The notes below the pieces were generated by a model. The model was not told the origin of the DNA, searched no databases, and saw only the letters and a list, made by a program, of their open reading frames with translations. Shown piece after piece: positions 17,938 to 26,028 of a DNA stretch of 64,000 bases. The DNA is from CALNXN01 sp942490645 (lineage in GTDB: Bacteria > Pseudomonadota > Alphaproteobacteria > Rhodobacterales > Rhodobacteraceae): the NCBI GenBank assembly GCA_942490645.1, contig CALNXN010000007.1, forward strand, positions 186,001 to 250,000, written 5' to 3'. Each line of letters begins with the position of its first letter. The stretch's first letter is position 1. The translations under genes were made by a program, and so were the position numbers.

Positions 17938-18966
17938 ATGACCCATTCCATCGCAATTCTGGGCGCCAGCGGATACACTGGCGCCGAACTCGTCCGGTTG
18001 ATTGCCGGGCATTCATCCATGAAAATCAAGGCGTTGGGGGCCAACTCCAAAGCGGGCCAATCCATGGCGCAGGCATTTCCGCATTTGCGCCACCTGGATT
18101 TGCCCGACCTTGTCACCATTGACCAGATCAATTTCGACGAGATCGATCTGTGTTTTTGCGCCCTGCCGCACAAGACCAGCCAAGAGGTGATCGCCCAACT
18201 GCCGGCAAACCTCAAGATCGTGGACCTTTCGGCGGATTTCAGGCTGCGCGACCCTGAGGCCTACACCAAGTGGTATGGCAATCCGCACGCCGCACTCGCC
18301 CAGCAGGCCGAGGCGGTCTACGGACTCACCGAATTCTACCGCGATGAGATCAAGGCGGCGCGGTTGGTGGCGGGCACAGGCTGCAATGCGGCCACCGGGC
18401 AATTTGCGCTGCGCCCGCTGATCACGGCCGGGGTGATTGATCTAGATGAGATCATCATGGACATGAAATGTGCCGTCTCGGGTGCGGGTCGGGCGCTAAA
18501 GGAAAACCTTCTTCACGCGGAATTGTCGGAGGGTTACCATGCCTATGCTGTGGGCGGAACGCATCGGCACTTAGGCGAATTTGATCAGGAATTCAGTGCC
18601 TTGGCGGGGCGTCCCGTGCACGTACAATTCACTCCGCATCTGATCCCGGCGAACCGCGGCATCCTGTGCACCACCTACGTGCGGGGCGACGCGAGCGTGA
18701 TTCATGAGACGCTGACGCAGGCCTATGCGCGCGAGCCCTTTATCGAGGTGTTGCCGATGGGCGAGGTTCCAAGCACGCGGCATATACGTGGGTCCAACTT
18801 CTGTCATGTTGGCGTGGTCGCCGACCGGCGTGAGGGCCGCGCCATCGTGATTGCGGCGCTGGACAACTTGACAAAAGGTAGCAGCGGGCAGGCGTTGCAA
18901 AACGCCAACCTGATGTTAAATATTGATGAGACCGAGGGGCTGATGATGGCTCCGCTCTTTCCGTGA
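17938..18966 (+). CDS. argC: N-acetyl-gamma-glutamyl-phosphate reductase
   Basis: A 342-residue NADPH-dependent reductase of arginine synthesis. The N-terminal nucleotide-binding loop is ILGASGYTGAELVRL, the catalytic cysteine is Cys149 in GTGCNAATGQ, and VSGAGRALKENLLH follows the usual SGAGR motif. The length is that of the common ArgC form. It sits six bases before ccmE, so the cytochrome maturation genes probably share its transcript. Confidence 0.96.
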   Translation: MTHSIAILGASGYTGAELVRLIAGHSSMKIKALGANSKAGQSMAQAFPHLRHLDLPDLVTIDQINFDEIDLCFCALPHKTSQEVIAQLPANLKIVDLSADFRLRDPEAYTKWYGNPHAALAQQAEAVYGLTEFYRDEIKAARLVAGTGCNAATGQFALRPLITAGVIDLDEIIMDMKCAVSGAGRALKENLLHAELSEGYHAYAVGGTHRHLGEFDQEFSALAGRPVHVQFTPHLIPANRGILCTTYVRGDASVIHETLTQAYAREPFIEVLPMGEVPSTRHIRGSNFCHVGVVADRREGRAIVIAALDNLTKGSSGQALQNANLMLNIDETEGLMMAPLFP

Positions 18967-18972
18967 GGCCGC

Positions 18973-19416
18973 ATGAAAAGCCTGAAAAAGCAACGCCGCA
19001 TTCAAGTTATCGCCGTGGCCGTGGTCGCCTTGGTGCTGTCCACGGCGTTGATCGGGTATGCCATGCGCGACGGGATCAACTTTTTCCGCGCGCCGAGTCA
19101 GATCGCGTCTGATCCGCCCCCGCCGACCGAGGTGTTTCGCATCGGCGGGTTGGTGTCTGAGGGGTCGATTGTGCGCGGCCAAGGCGAAACGATCCGCTTT
19201 TCCGTGACCGACGGTGGCGCAACTATTCCTGTGACGTATACGGGCGTGCTACCAGATCTGTTCACCGAGAACGAGGGTATGGTCGGCACCGGACGTTTCA
19301 TCAACGGTGTCTTTGAAGCCTCTGAAATCCTTGCCAAACATGACGAAACCTACATGCCGGCCGAGGTGATCGACGCGCTTAAGGAACAAGGCGTCTATAA
19401 AGAGCCCGAAGGCTAG
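18973..19416 (+). CDS. ccmE: Cytochrome c maturation heme chaperone CcmE
   Basis: A 147-residue protein anchored by one N-terminal helix (about residues 11-29) with a periplasmic OB-fold. The covalent heme-binding histidine is His123 in AKHDETYMP, the family signature. It receives heme from the CcmABCD system and passes it to the CcmF-CcmH lyase. ccmF and ccmH follow 1.4 kb downstream, with the endolysin and holin genes between. ccmA-D are not in the window. Confidence 0.95.
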   Translation: MKSLKKQRRIQVIAVAVVALVLSTALIGYAMRDGINFFRAPSQIASDPPPPTEVFRIGGLVSEGSIVRGQGETIRFSVTDGGATIPVTYTGVLPDLFTENEGMVGTGRFINGVFEASEILAKHDETYMPAEVIDALKEQGVYKEPEG

Positions 19417-19495
19417 CACCGTCACGGTGGTCTAGGCAGATTTAAACCATTTCTTGACCATGTTTCCGCTTGACGATTGATCAAGGGGAACAGCG

Positions 19496-20107
19496 ATGCA
19501 TTCAGTCAGGCAGATCGCGACAGAAATTGTCGTGCGCGAAGGTGGCTACGTGAATGACCCGGACGATCCGGGCGGAGCGACGAATTTCGGGGTGACCATT
19601 CACACGATGCGGCGGCTGGGTCTGGACCTGACCGGCGACGGGCGTGTGAGTGTGGCCGACGTCAAGGCGCTTACGCAGGAGCAGGCCATCGACATCTTCA
19701 TCACGCATTACTTCGAAAAACCGCGCATCGCCAGCCTGCCCGCAGGTTTGCAGGCGACGGTGTTCGACATGTACGTCAACGCGGGCGGCAATGCCGTCAA
19801 GATTTTGCAGCGCCTGCTGCGCGATATGGCCTATCAGGTGACGGTCGATGGCGCGTTGGGGCCGCAAACCATCGGGGCCGCCACGTCTGCTTATGCCGTT
19901 GCACCGTCCGAAATGGTCGACGCTTACGGGATTGCCCGGCGCAACTATTACTTCCGCATCGCTGACAAACGCGCCGCAAGCCGAAAATACGCACGCAGCC
20001 GCGCAGGCGGCAAAGGTGGATGGATCAAGCGTGCGGAGGAGTTTTTATCCTCCGGCTTTCATCTCACAGAGCAGCAATTCAGCCAAAGGGTGTCATCATG
20101 GGGATAA
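19496..20107 (+). CDS. GH108 endolysin (N-acetylmuramidase), holin-associated
   Basis: A 203-residue peptidoglycan hydrolase. The GH108 catalytic block is REGGYVNDPDDPGGATNFG with the expected catalytic glutamate at residue 15; the C-terminal half (about 95-185) is the peptidoglycan-binding domain usual in this family (VDGALGPQTIG). There is no signal peptide, so release through a holin would be needed. The next gene, overlapping its last ten bases, codes for just such a holin. Family knowledge links this endolysin/holin type to release of gene transfer agents in Rhodobacter capsulatus. A possible weak CtrA half-site TTAA lies upstream near 19443, too poor to call. Confidence 0.9.
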   Translation: MHSVRQIATEIVVREGGYVNDPDDPGGATNFGVTIHTMRRLGLDLTGDGRVSVADVKALTQEQAIDIFITHYFEKPRIASLPAGLQATVFDMYVNAGGNAVKILQRLLRDMAYQVTVDGALGPQTIGAATSAYAVAPSEMVDAYGIARRNYYFRIADKRAASRKYARSRAGGKGGWIKRAEEFLSSGFHLTEQQFSQRVSSWG

Positions 20108-20769
20108 TCGGAGGTCTGTTCGAGCTGCTTTTCGGCAGCGGACGCAACGTATTGCGCGAAACGGCGGAGGTATTCCGCGAGAACGCCGAAACCTCGGCCG
20201 AGCGTGGGCATGATGTGCGCACCCAAGCCATGCAGCAATACGGGCAGGAATTCCTGATCGAGCGCAAGGGGCTCTTTGACCGCTTTATGGATGGGATCAA
20301 CCGTTTGCCGCGCCCCGCCTTGGCGCTGGGAACATTGGGGTTGTTTGTGGCGGCGATGTTTGACCCGCTGTGGTTTGCGGCCCGGATGCAGGGGATCGCA
20401 CTGGTGCCCGAACCGCTGTGGTGGCTTCTGGGCGTGATCGTGTCGTTTTACTTCGGCGCGCGTCATCAGGTGAAAAATCAGCAATTTCAGCGCTCTATCG
20501 CTGCGACCATGGCCAACGCACCGCAGGTGATCGACAATATCGGCAAGCTGCGCGAGATGTCCGCAACCACGCCCGGCGTGGCCGACACAGGCACCGATGT
20601 CGATCTGACCGAAGCAGCCGTAAAGCCAGCCGTCTCAACCCCGCGTATGCCAATGCCGCAAGCAAGGCCCGGCGGCGTGATTGCGGCCTATGATCCACGC
20701 GATCCACATTCCAACCCGGCGCTGGATGCCTGGCTTCAACGCAAAGCGGCCAGCCCCGCGACAAAGTGA
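20098..20769 (+). CDS. Holin of the 3-TM gene-transfer-agent release family
   Basis: A 223-residue protein starting MGIIGGLFELLFGSGRN with an amphipathic first part, two clear membrane segments (around residues 72-90 and 103-125, ALGTLGLFVAAMF and LWWLLGVIVSFYFG), and a long polar Pro/Ala tail. This matches the Pfam family GTA_holin_3TM. Holins open the inner membrane so that a partner endolysin reaches the wall. The start ATG overlaps the end of the endolysin gene, and the open frame extending further upstream lies inside that gene. It sits between ccmE and ccmF, probably on the same transcript. Confidence 0.85.
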   Translation: MGIIGGLFELLFGSGRNVLRETAEVFRENAETSAERGHDVRTQAMQQYGQEFLIERKGLFDRFMDGINRLPRPALALGTLGLFVAAMFDPLWFAARMQGIALVPEPLWWLLGVIVSFYFGARHQVKNQQFQRSIAATMANAPQVIDNIGKLREMSATTPGVADTGTDVDLTEAAVKPAVSTPRMPMPQARPGGVIAAYDPRDPHSNPALDAWLQRKAASPATK

Positions 20770-20828
20770 TCCGCCAGATGTGCCGATTGTGATTGGAGGC
20801 CGCGCGTCTGGCGATTATACTCTGCCTC

Positions 20829-22802
20829 ATGATTACAGAACTCGGACATTTCGCCCTGATCCTCGCCTTCATGGTGGCCATCGTGCAAACGGTCGTGCCG
20901 CTGGTCGGTGCCCATAAACGCTGGCAAGGTTGGATGGCTGTGGCCGAACCGGCCGCGACGGCACAGTTCTTGCTGACCGCCTTCGCTTTTGGCGCGCTGA
21001 TGTGGGCCTTTGTGGTCTCTGATTTCAGCTTGCGGCTGGTGGTACTCAACAGTCATTCCGCCAAACCGATGATCTATAAAATCAGCGGCACATGGGGCAA
21101 CCACGAAGGCTCTATGCTGCTGTGGGTGTTGATTGTGACGCTGTTCGGCGCGATGGCGGCTTGGTTCGGCAGCAACCTGCCACCGACGCTGCGTGCGCGG
21201 GTGCTTGCGGTGCAATCGGCCATCGGTGTCGCGTTCTTTGCGTTTATCCTGTTCACATCGAACCCGTTTCTGCGCATGGCGGTGCCGCCCTTTGACGGGC
21301 AGGACCTGAACCCGCTGCTGCAAGATCCCGGTTTGGCGTTTCATCCACCGTTTCTATACCTCGGCTATGTTGGCCTGAGCATGGCGTTCAGCTTTGCGGT
21401 TGCGGCCCTGATCGAAGGGCGCGTGGACGCCGCATGGGGTCGTTGGGTGCGGCCCTGGACTCTGGCCGCTTGGGTGTTTCTGACCATTGGCATCGCACTT
21501 GGGTCCTGGTGGGCCTATTACGAGCTTGGCTGGGGCGGTTTCTGGTTCTGGGATCCGGTTGAGAACGCCTCCTTCATGCCGTGGTTGCTGGCTGCCGCAC
21601 TCCTGCATTCCGCCATTGTGGTCGAAAAGCGCGAGAGCTTGAAAAGCTGGACAATCCTGCTGGCCATCCTTGCCTTCGGCTTTTCACTGATCGGTACGTT
21701 CATCGTCCGGTCGGGCCTGCTCACATCCGTGCATGCCTTTGCCAATGATCCCGAACGCGGTGTGTTCATCCTGATGATCATGGGCTTTTTCATGGGCGGC
21801 GCGCTGATCCTCTTTGCCCTGCGTGCCTCCGCGATGGAGGCCAAGGGGGTCTTTTCGCTGGTCAGCCGCGAAAGCGCCATTTTGGCCAACAACCTGCTGC
21901 TGGCGGTGTCATGTTTCGTGGTCTTTGTCGGCACGATGTGGCCGCTCGTCGCGGAGATGTTCTTTGATCGCAAACTCAGCGTCGGACCGCCATTTTTCAA
22001 CATGGCGTTCACGCCGTTCATGATCCTGCTGGGGCTGATCCTGCCTATCGGTTCGGCGATGCCGTGGAAACGAGCCTATCTGCAACGGGCCGTCTATCCG
22101 CTGCGCTATGTCTTTGTGCTGGCCGTGGCCATCGGGCTGCTGTGCTACACGATGCAAACCGGCAATTCGATCATGGGGCCGGTGGGCATGTTCCTGGCTG
22201 CCTGGGTTGTGATGGGCACGCTGGTTGACCTGTGGCAGCGTACCGGGCGGGGGCCGAACAAACTGGCGCGTCTGACGCGTTTGCCGCGCGCGGACTGGGG
22301 CAAGATGGTGGCCCATGCGGGCCTTGGCATCACCATGATGGGCGTTGCTGGCATCACCGCGTGGAAGGTCGAGGATATTCGCGTGGCGCAATTCGGCCAG
22401 CCCTACACGGTTGGTGGCTACGAGATCCAACTGGATAAGGTGGAACGCAAGGAGGGGCCCAATTACCTCTCGACGATGGCCTATGTCACGCTGAGCCAGA
22501 ACGGACGCGAGATCGCTCAACTGCGCCCGGAAAAGCGGGTCTATCCGGTGGCGCAGATGCCCACGACCGAGGCTGCGATCGATTATGACCTGGCGCGCGA
22601 CGTCTACGTCGTGATCGGCGATCAACAGAACAATGGCGGCTGGGCGGTGACGACATTCATCAAACCGCTGACCAACTGGATCTGGATCGGATCGGGGCTG
22701 ATGGCCCTGGGTGGATTGCTGAGCCTGTCGGATAGGCGGTTCCGTGTGGCCGCGGGCGCGCGCAAGACGCGGCGTGATCCGGATGCGGTGCCTGCGGAAT
22801 GA
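20829..22802 (+). CDS. ccmF: Cytochrome c heme lyase subunit CcmF
   Basis: A 657-residue multi-spanning membrane protein, the core of the heme ligation complex. The heme-handling tryptophan-rich WWD segment is seen near residues 234-250 (WGGFWFWDPVENASFMPW), and about 15 hydrophobic helices run through the protein with a large periplasmic part near the end. I chose the ATG at 20829 (MITELGHFAL), as the 12 upstream residues are not family-like. The stop overlaps the ccmH start as ATGA, showing translational coupling. Confidence 0.96.
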   Translation: MITELGHFALILAFMVAIVQTVVPLVGAHKRWQGWMAVAEPAATAQFLLTAFAFGALMWAFVVSDFSLRLVVLNSHSAKPMIYKISGTWGNHEGSMLLWVLIVTLFGAMAAWFGSNLPPTLRARVLAVQSAIGVAFFAFILFTSNPFLRMAVPPFDGQDLNPLLQDPGLAFHPPFLYLGYVGLSMAFSFAVAALIEGRVDAAWGRWVRPWTLAAWVFLTIGIALGSWWAYYELGWGGFWFWDPVENASFMPWLLAAALLHSAIVVEKRESLKSWTILLAILAFGFSLIGTFIVRSGLLTSVHAFANDPERGVFILMIMGFFMGGALILFALRASAMEAKGVFSLVSRESAILANNLLLAVSCFVVFVGTMWPLVAEMFFDRKLSVGPPFFNMAFTPFMILLGLILPIGSAMPWKRAYLQRAVYPLRYVFVLAVAIGLLCYTMQTGNSIMGPVGMFLAAWVVMGTLVDLWQRTGRGPNKLARLTRLPRADWGKMVAHAGLGITMMGVAGITAWKVEDIRVAQFGQPYTVGGYEIQLDKVERKEGPNYLSTMAYVTLSQNGREIAQLRPEKRVYPVAQMPTTEAAIDYDLARDVYVVIGDQQNNGGWAVTTFIKPLTNWIWIGSGLMALGGLLSLSDRRFRVAAGARKTRRDPDAVPAE

Positions 22803-23251
22803 AGCGTTTGGCTGTCATCTTGATGCTTCTGGCCAGCCCGCTTTGGGCGCTGGACCCGTCCGAAATGCTGGATGACCCGGCGCTGGAGGCGCGTGCGCGG
22901 GCGCTCGATCATGATCTGCGCTGCGTGGTGTGTCAGTCAGAATCGGTGTCGTCTTCCAACGCAAACTGGGCCGTGGATGCGCGCCGCACCATCCGCGAAC
23001 TGGTGGCAGATGGGCAAAATGACGAGGCGGTCAAAGCCTTCTTTGTGGCCCGCTATGGGGAGTTCGTGTTGATGAACCCTCCGGTCAGGGGGTCGACTTG
23101 GGTGCTGTGGCTGGCCGGGCCGGGTATGTTGCTGTTGGCAGGCGGCTTGGCCTTGATGTATCTGCGCGGACGCTCCAACGCGGTCGCCCCGCAGGAGGTT
23201 GACCTGAGCGAGGCCGAACAGGCCCGGCTGCGCGAGATCCTCAAGAACTGA
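22799..23251 (+). CDS. ccmH: Cytochrome c maturation thioredoxin-like reductant CcmH
   Basis: A 150-residue protein with a cleavable-looking signal peptide (about 1-18, ending LWALD), the redox motif CVVC at residues 42-45, which reduces the apocytochrome CXXCH cysteines, and one C-terminal membrane anchor (about residues 102-122, LWLAGPGMLLLAGGLALMYL). It is the short CcmH/CycL type without the TPR part. It overlaps ccmF by four bases. Confidence 0.95.
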   Translation: MKRLAVILMLLASPLWALDPSEMLDDPALEARARALDHDLRCVVCQSESVSSSNANWAVDARRTIRELVADGQNDEAVKAFFVARYGEFVLMNPPVRGSTWVLWLAGPGMLLLAGGLALMYLRGRSNAVAPQEVDLSEAEQARLREILKN

Positions 23252-23335
23252 CGTACCGTTTTGCGCGCAGCGCCCTTGCCATTTCTGAACCGATCCGTTT
23301 GAAATGCGCCAATGGCCGCGCCCAAGGAGCACGCA

Positions 23336-24112
23336 ATGGACTATCAGACCCTGACCTATGAGCTTGCCGATGGCCTTGCTGTCATCACACTGAATCGCCC
23401 CGATAAAATGAACGCCCTGACCACGCAAATGCGCGCCGAGATCGCCTATGCGGTGACGGAGGCGGGCAAGCGAGCGCGTGTGGTGGTGCTGACCGGGGCC
23501 GGGCGCGCGTTCTGTTCAGGTCAAGATCTCGGTGACAGGGCAGGCGGCGCGAGCGTCGATCTGGAACGGACCTTGCGCGATGAATACGCCCCGATGCTGC
23601 GTGCCGTCGTCGATTGCCCGGTGCCTGTCATTGCGGCGGTGAATGGCGCGGCCGCCGGGGCAGGAGCCAATCTGGCGCTGTCGGCGGATGTGGTGATCGC
23701 AACACAAAGCGCCTATTTCCTGCAGGCCTTTACCCGCATCGGACTGATCCCGGACGCAGGCGGCACATATGTGTTGCCGCGCACGATGGGCACGGCCAAG
23801 GCAATGGGGGCCGCCCTTTTTGCCGACAAGATCACTGCTCAGCAGGCGGACGACTGGGGTATGATCTGGGAAGCTGTTGCGGACAAGGACTTCGATGCCC
23901 ACTGGCGCGCGCGGGCCATGCATCTGGCCAACGGACCAACGGCGGCCTATGCGGCGGTCAAGCAGGCCATTCGCGGCAGCTGGGACAATGGGTTCGAGGA
24001 CCAATTGACGGCAGAGGCGCGCGCGCAGGGCAAATGCGGCAAAAGCCGTGATTTCCAAGAAGGCGTGTTGGCCTTTATGGAAAAGCGTAGCCCCAAATTC
24101 GAGGGCCGCTGA
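23336..24112 (+). CDS. Enoyl-CoA hydratase/isomerase, PaaG-like
   Basis: A 258-residue crotonase-fold enzyme. The oxyanion-hole motifs are FCSGQDLGDR and AAVNGAAAGAGANLALSAD, followed by FTRIGLIPDAGGTYVLPR, a pattern typical of PaaG-type 2-(1,2-epoxy-1,2-dihydrophenyl)acetyl-CoA isomerases in phenylacetate degradation. No other paa gene is adjacent, so the substrate is not certain. The start at 23336 has AAGGAG before it; the open frame's earlier ATG lacks such a site. It stands 85 bases after ccmH. Confidence 0.85.
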   Translation: MDYQTLTYELADGLAVITLNRPDKMNALTTQMRAEIAYAVTEAGKRARVVVLTGAGRAFCSGQDLGDRAGGASVDLERTLRDEYAPMLRAVVDCPVPVIAAVNGAAAGAGANLALSADVVIATQSAYFLQAFTRIGLIPDAGGTYVLPRTMGTAKAMGAALFADKITAQQADDWGMIWEAVADKDFDAHWRARAMHLANGPTAAYAAVKQAIRGSWDNGFEDQLTAEARAQGKCGKSRDFQEGVLAFMEKRSPKFEGR

Positions 24113-24173
24113 GCGCCTCATGTCTTTTGAATACAGGGTAAATCCAGCTTAAACTGTCCAAACTTGGCTGATC

Positions 24174-24198
24174 GAAATTCCACTTATACGGGAATTTC
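24174..24198. promoter_or_regulatory. Inverted repeat upstream of the acidic protein gene
   Basis: A perfect 8-bp inverted repeat GAAATTCC (24174-24181) and GGAATTTC (24191-24198) with a 9-base spacer lies about 95 bases before the start of the acidic protein gene. AT-rich and without a T-run, it resembles an operator more than a terminator. The regulator is unknown. Confidence 0.3.
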
Positions 24199-24293
24199 CG
24201 TCGTCCTGACAGGTTTGCGCCGCAATTTCGCCGCCACTCGCCCGTTTCTGAAAGCACCGCCCCTCTGCCGGGCTTGTGCAAAAGGAAACTCAA

Positions 24294-25265
24294 ATGGCTG
24301 CTATGACTTTTAACCTCATCGACGAACGCACCGGACTGAATGTCGAGATCACCGCAACCGAAAACACTGATGGCTCGCTGACCTTTGATCTGGAGGTGTT
24401 GGACAGTACCGGGGTGATCGGTGACTTGAACGGTCTGTTCTTCGACGTGTTGGATGACAGCCTTGTGGACGGGCTGACGGTGACGGGCGCGGATGTTACC
24501 AAGGTCAACCTAAATGCGGATTCCGTGACCAAGGTCGACGGCTACAACAACATCAACGGTGACGTGAAAAACGAATACGGCAAGTTCGACGCGGGCGTTC
24601 AGTTCGGCACGCAGGGCATGGCGAAGGATGACATCCAGTCCACCAGCTTCACCCTGTCGCACAGCGATGCCACCCTGACGCTGGATCAATTCTTTTCGCA
24701 GGATTTCGCGGTGCGTTTGACGTCCGTTGGCGCAGAAGACGGGAGCCGGGACGACTCGCTCAAGATCGGTGGCACCGCGGCGGATGAACCCATCGCCGAA
24801 GACCCTGTGAATCTGGCCAACAACGATTCCCTGTTTCTGGCCAACACCGAAACCTTCAGCGCAGCGGGGCTTCCGGACGAGTTGGATGACGGCTTTGCGA
24901 CCATCCTCGACAACGACACAACCGACGAGTTTGAATACAGCGGGCTGGTCGTTGAGGCCAACGGCGACGCTTTTGTCGGTCAGGCAGAGGTGGCCGGTTC
25001 ACTCGGCGGGTTGCTGCGGATCAACGACGATGGCACGGTGGATTTTTCCGCCAATGGCGATTTCGACGATCTGGACGAAGCCAGCACGATAAAGACCGAG
25101 TTTACCTATGCGATTGAGGGCGGGTCCACTGCCACGATCATTGTGGAAGTGTTCGCCGTAACTGATGAGCAAATCGATGACGAAGGCGTCAATGACGAAG
25201 GCACAGGCGGGGATGAAGTCTTTGACGACGGCTTTGTCGACGAACCCTTCAGCGATTTCGGCTGA
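24294..25265 (+). CDS. Acidic, probably exported protein with a VCBS-like repeat domain
   Basis: A 323-residue very acidic protein without cysteine. The N-terminal half (about residues 1-165) is an Asp-rich beta domain with DLNGLFFDVLDDSLVDGL; the C-terminal half carries a VCBS-like or cadherin-like unit with LLRINDDGTVDFSANGDFDDL and a last 35-residue tail almost entirely of Asp, Glu and Gly ending FSDFG. No Sec signal peptide is present. Roseobacter proteins of this style are usually type I secretion substrates or surface proteins, although no RTX nonapeptide is seen. AAAGGAA precedes the ATG at 24294. No secretion genes are near. The function is unknown. Confidence 0.75.
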   Translation: MAAMTFNLIDERTGLNVEITATENTDGSLTFDLEVLDSTGVIGDLNGLFFDVLDDSLVDGLTVTGADVTKVNLNADSVTKVDGYNNINGDVKNEYGKFDAGVQFGTQGMAKDDIQSTSFTLSHSDATLTLDQFFSQDFAVRLTSVGAEDGSRDDSLKIGGTAADEPIAEDPVNLANNDSLFLANTETFSAAGLPDELDDGFATILDNDTTDEFEYSGLVVEANGDAFVGQAEVAGSLGGLLRINDDGTVDFSANGDFDDLDEASTIKTEFTYAIEGGSTATIIVEVFAVTDEQIDDEGVNDEGTGGDEVFDDGFVDEPFSDFG

Positions 25266-25319
25266 CGCATCAGTAAATGAAACGCAGCGCCGGGGCGAAG
25301 GCTTCGGCGTTGTGCCGTT

Positions 25320-25637
25320 TCAGGCGGTGCCTGCGTAGCGTTCCACAAGAACCACATCCGCGGGCGACAGGCTGGGCCCATTGGTCCGCGCCACGATTGC
25401 AACGGCGATACCGTCTGCCAGCACCGTTTGAACATCCAGCGAGGTGTTCTGCACTGTGATTTCCGGCGGTCGGTTCCCATGCGGATAGATCACCACCACA
25501 TGGTCGCCGTCATCTTCGACATGCGGCATGAAGGCACCCTCGGGCGCCTCGATCGGGGTGGCGTGGACGGGCAGGTGCGTCGCGTCGAAATAGGCACTAC
25601 AAGCCTGTGTGCTTTGGGTTTGCCGCATCTTGGTCAC
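25320..25637 (-). CDS. Small unknown protein
   Basis: A 105-residue protein starting from GTG at 25637, with a possible ATG three codons later. It is mostly beta-rich, with HVVVIYPHGNRPPEITVQ in the middle and DVVLVERYAGTA at the end, and no signal or membrane segment. It faces the acidic protein gene, with 54 bases between the stops. No family recognised. The codon pattern and evenly mixed composition suggest a real gene rather than a shadow frame, but evidence is modest. Confidence 0.5.
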   Translation of the reverse strand: MTKMRQTQSTQACSAYFDATHLPVHATPIEAPEGAFMPHVEDDGDHVVVIYPHGNRPPEITVQNTSLDVQTVLADGIAVAIVARTNGPSLSPADVVLVERYAGTA

Positions 25638-25680
25638 TCACTCATTATGGCTTTGATCAAACAGTCGCCTGACCAAAAGT

Positions 25681-25788
25681 TCAGCGTGCCTTGCGGCGCG
25701 CCGGTACCGGTTGAGGGGCCGACCGCAATGCCAAACGGCAAACAGCGAACATCAAAATCACGGTTAAAATCAGTGTGAATAAGAACAT
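25681..25788 (-). CDS. Possible 35-residue single-helix membrane peptide
   Basis: Starting at the ATG at 25788, the frame gives MFLFTLILTVILMFAV followed by a basic Pro/Arg tail ending RRKAR, the layout of a small inner-membrane protein. Only a weak GGGG lies at the ribosome-site position, so this may be chance. Confidence 0.25.
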   Translation of the reverse strand: MFLFTLILTVILMFAVCRLALRSAPQPVPARRKAR

Positions 25789-25975
25789 GTGTAACGGCCC
25801 CGATAATCTTGAGTTGGACGCTAAGGCATTGAAATCGCAATGGTCAAGAAATTCGGCTGATTGTGTAGGGGGGCGAAACAATGCCATAGTTTTGACACAG
25901 TCGATGCATGCGGAGCTGCACAATTAGAGGGAAGTCCACACGGTCCACTCGCCTTATGCGTGCATTTTAAAAAGC

Positions 25976-26006
25976 AAAGGCCGCGGTGATTCGCACCACG
26001 GCCTTT
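25976..26006 (-). terminator. Rho-independent terminator of gltA
   Basis: A 13-bp stem AAAGGCCGCGGTG / CACCACGGCCTTT (one G-T pair) with a 5-base loop follows the gltA stop by about 25 bases; on the minus strand the hairpin is followed by CTTTTTAAAA, giving a moderate U-run. Confidence 0.8.
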
Positions 26007-26028
26007 CATATCTAAACGACAGGTCGTG

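Larger units (their letters stand above)
25638..26028. other. Gap of 391 bases before the gltA end, with possible mini-gene and terminator
   Basis: Holds a possible 35-residue minus-strand frame (25681-25788: one hydrophobic helix then an Arg-rich tail) and the gltA terminator at 25976-26006. The rest shows no clear feature. Confidence 0.5.

Noticed and set aside
19437..19460. CtrA site before the endolysin gene
   Set aside because: TTAA-N7-CTTG has only one good half.
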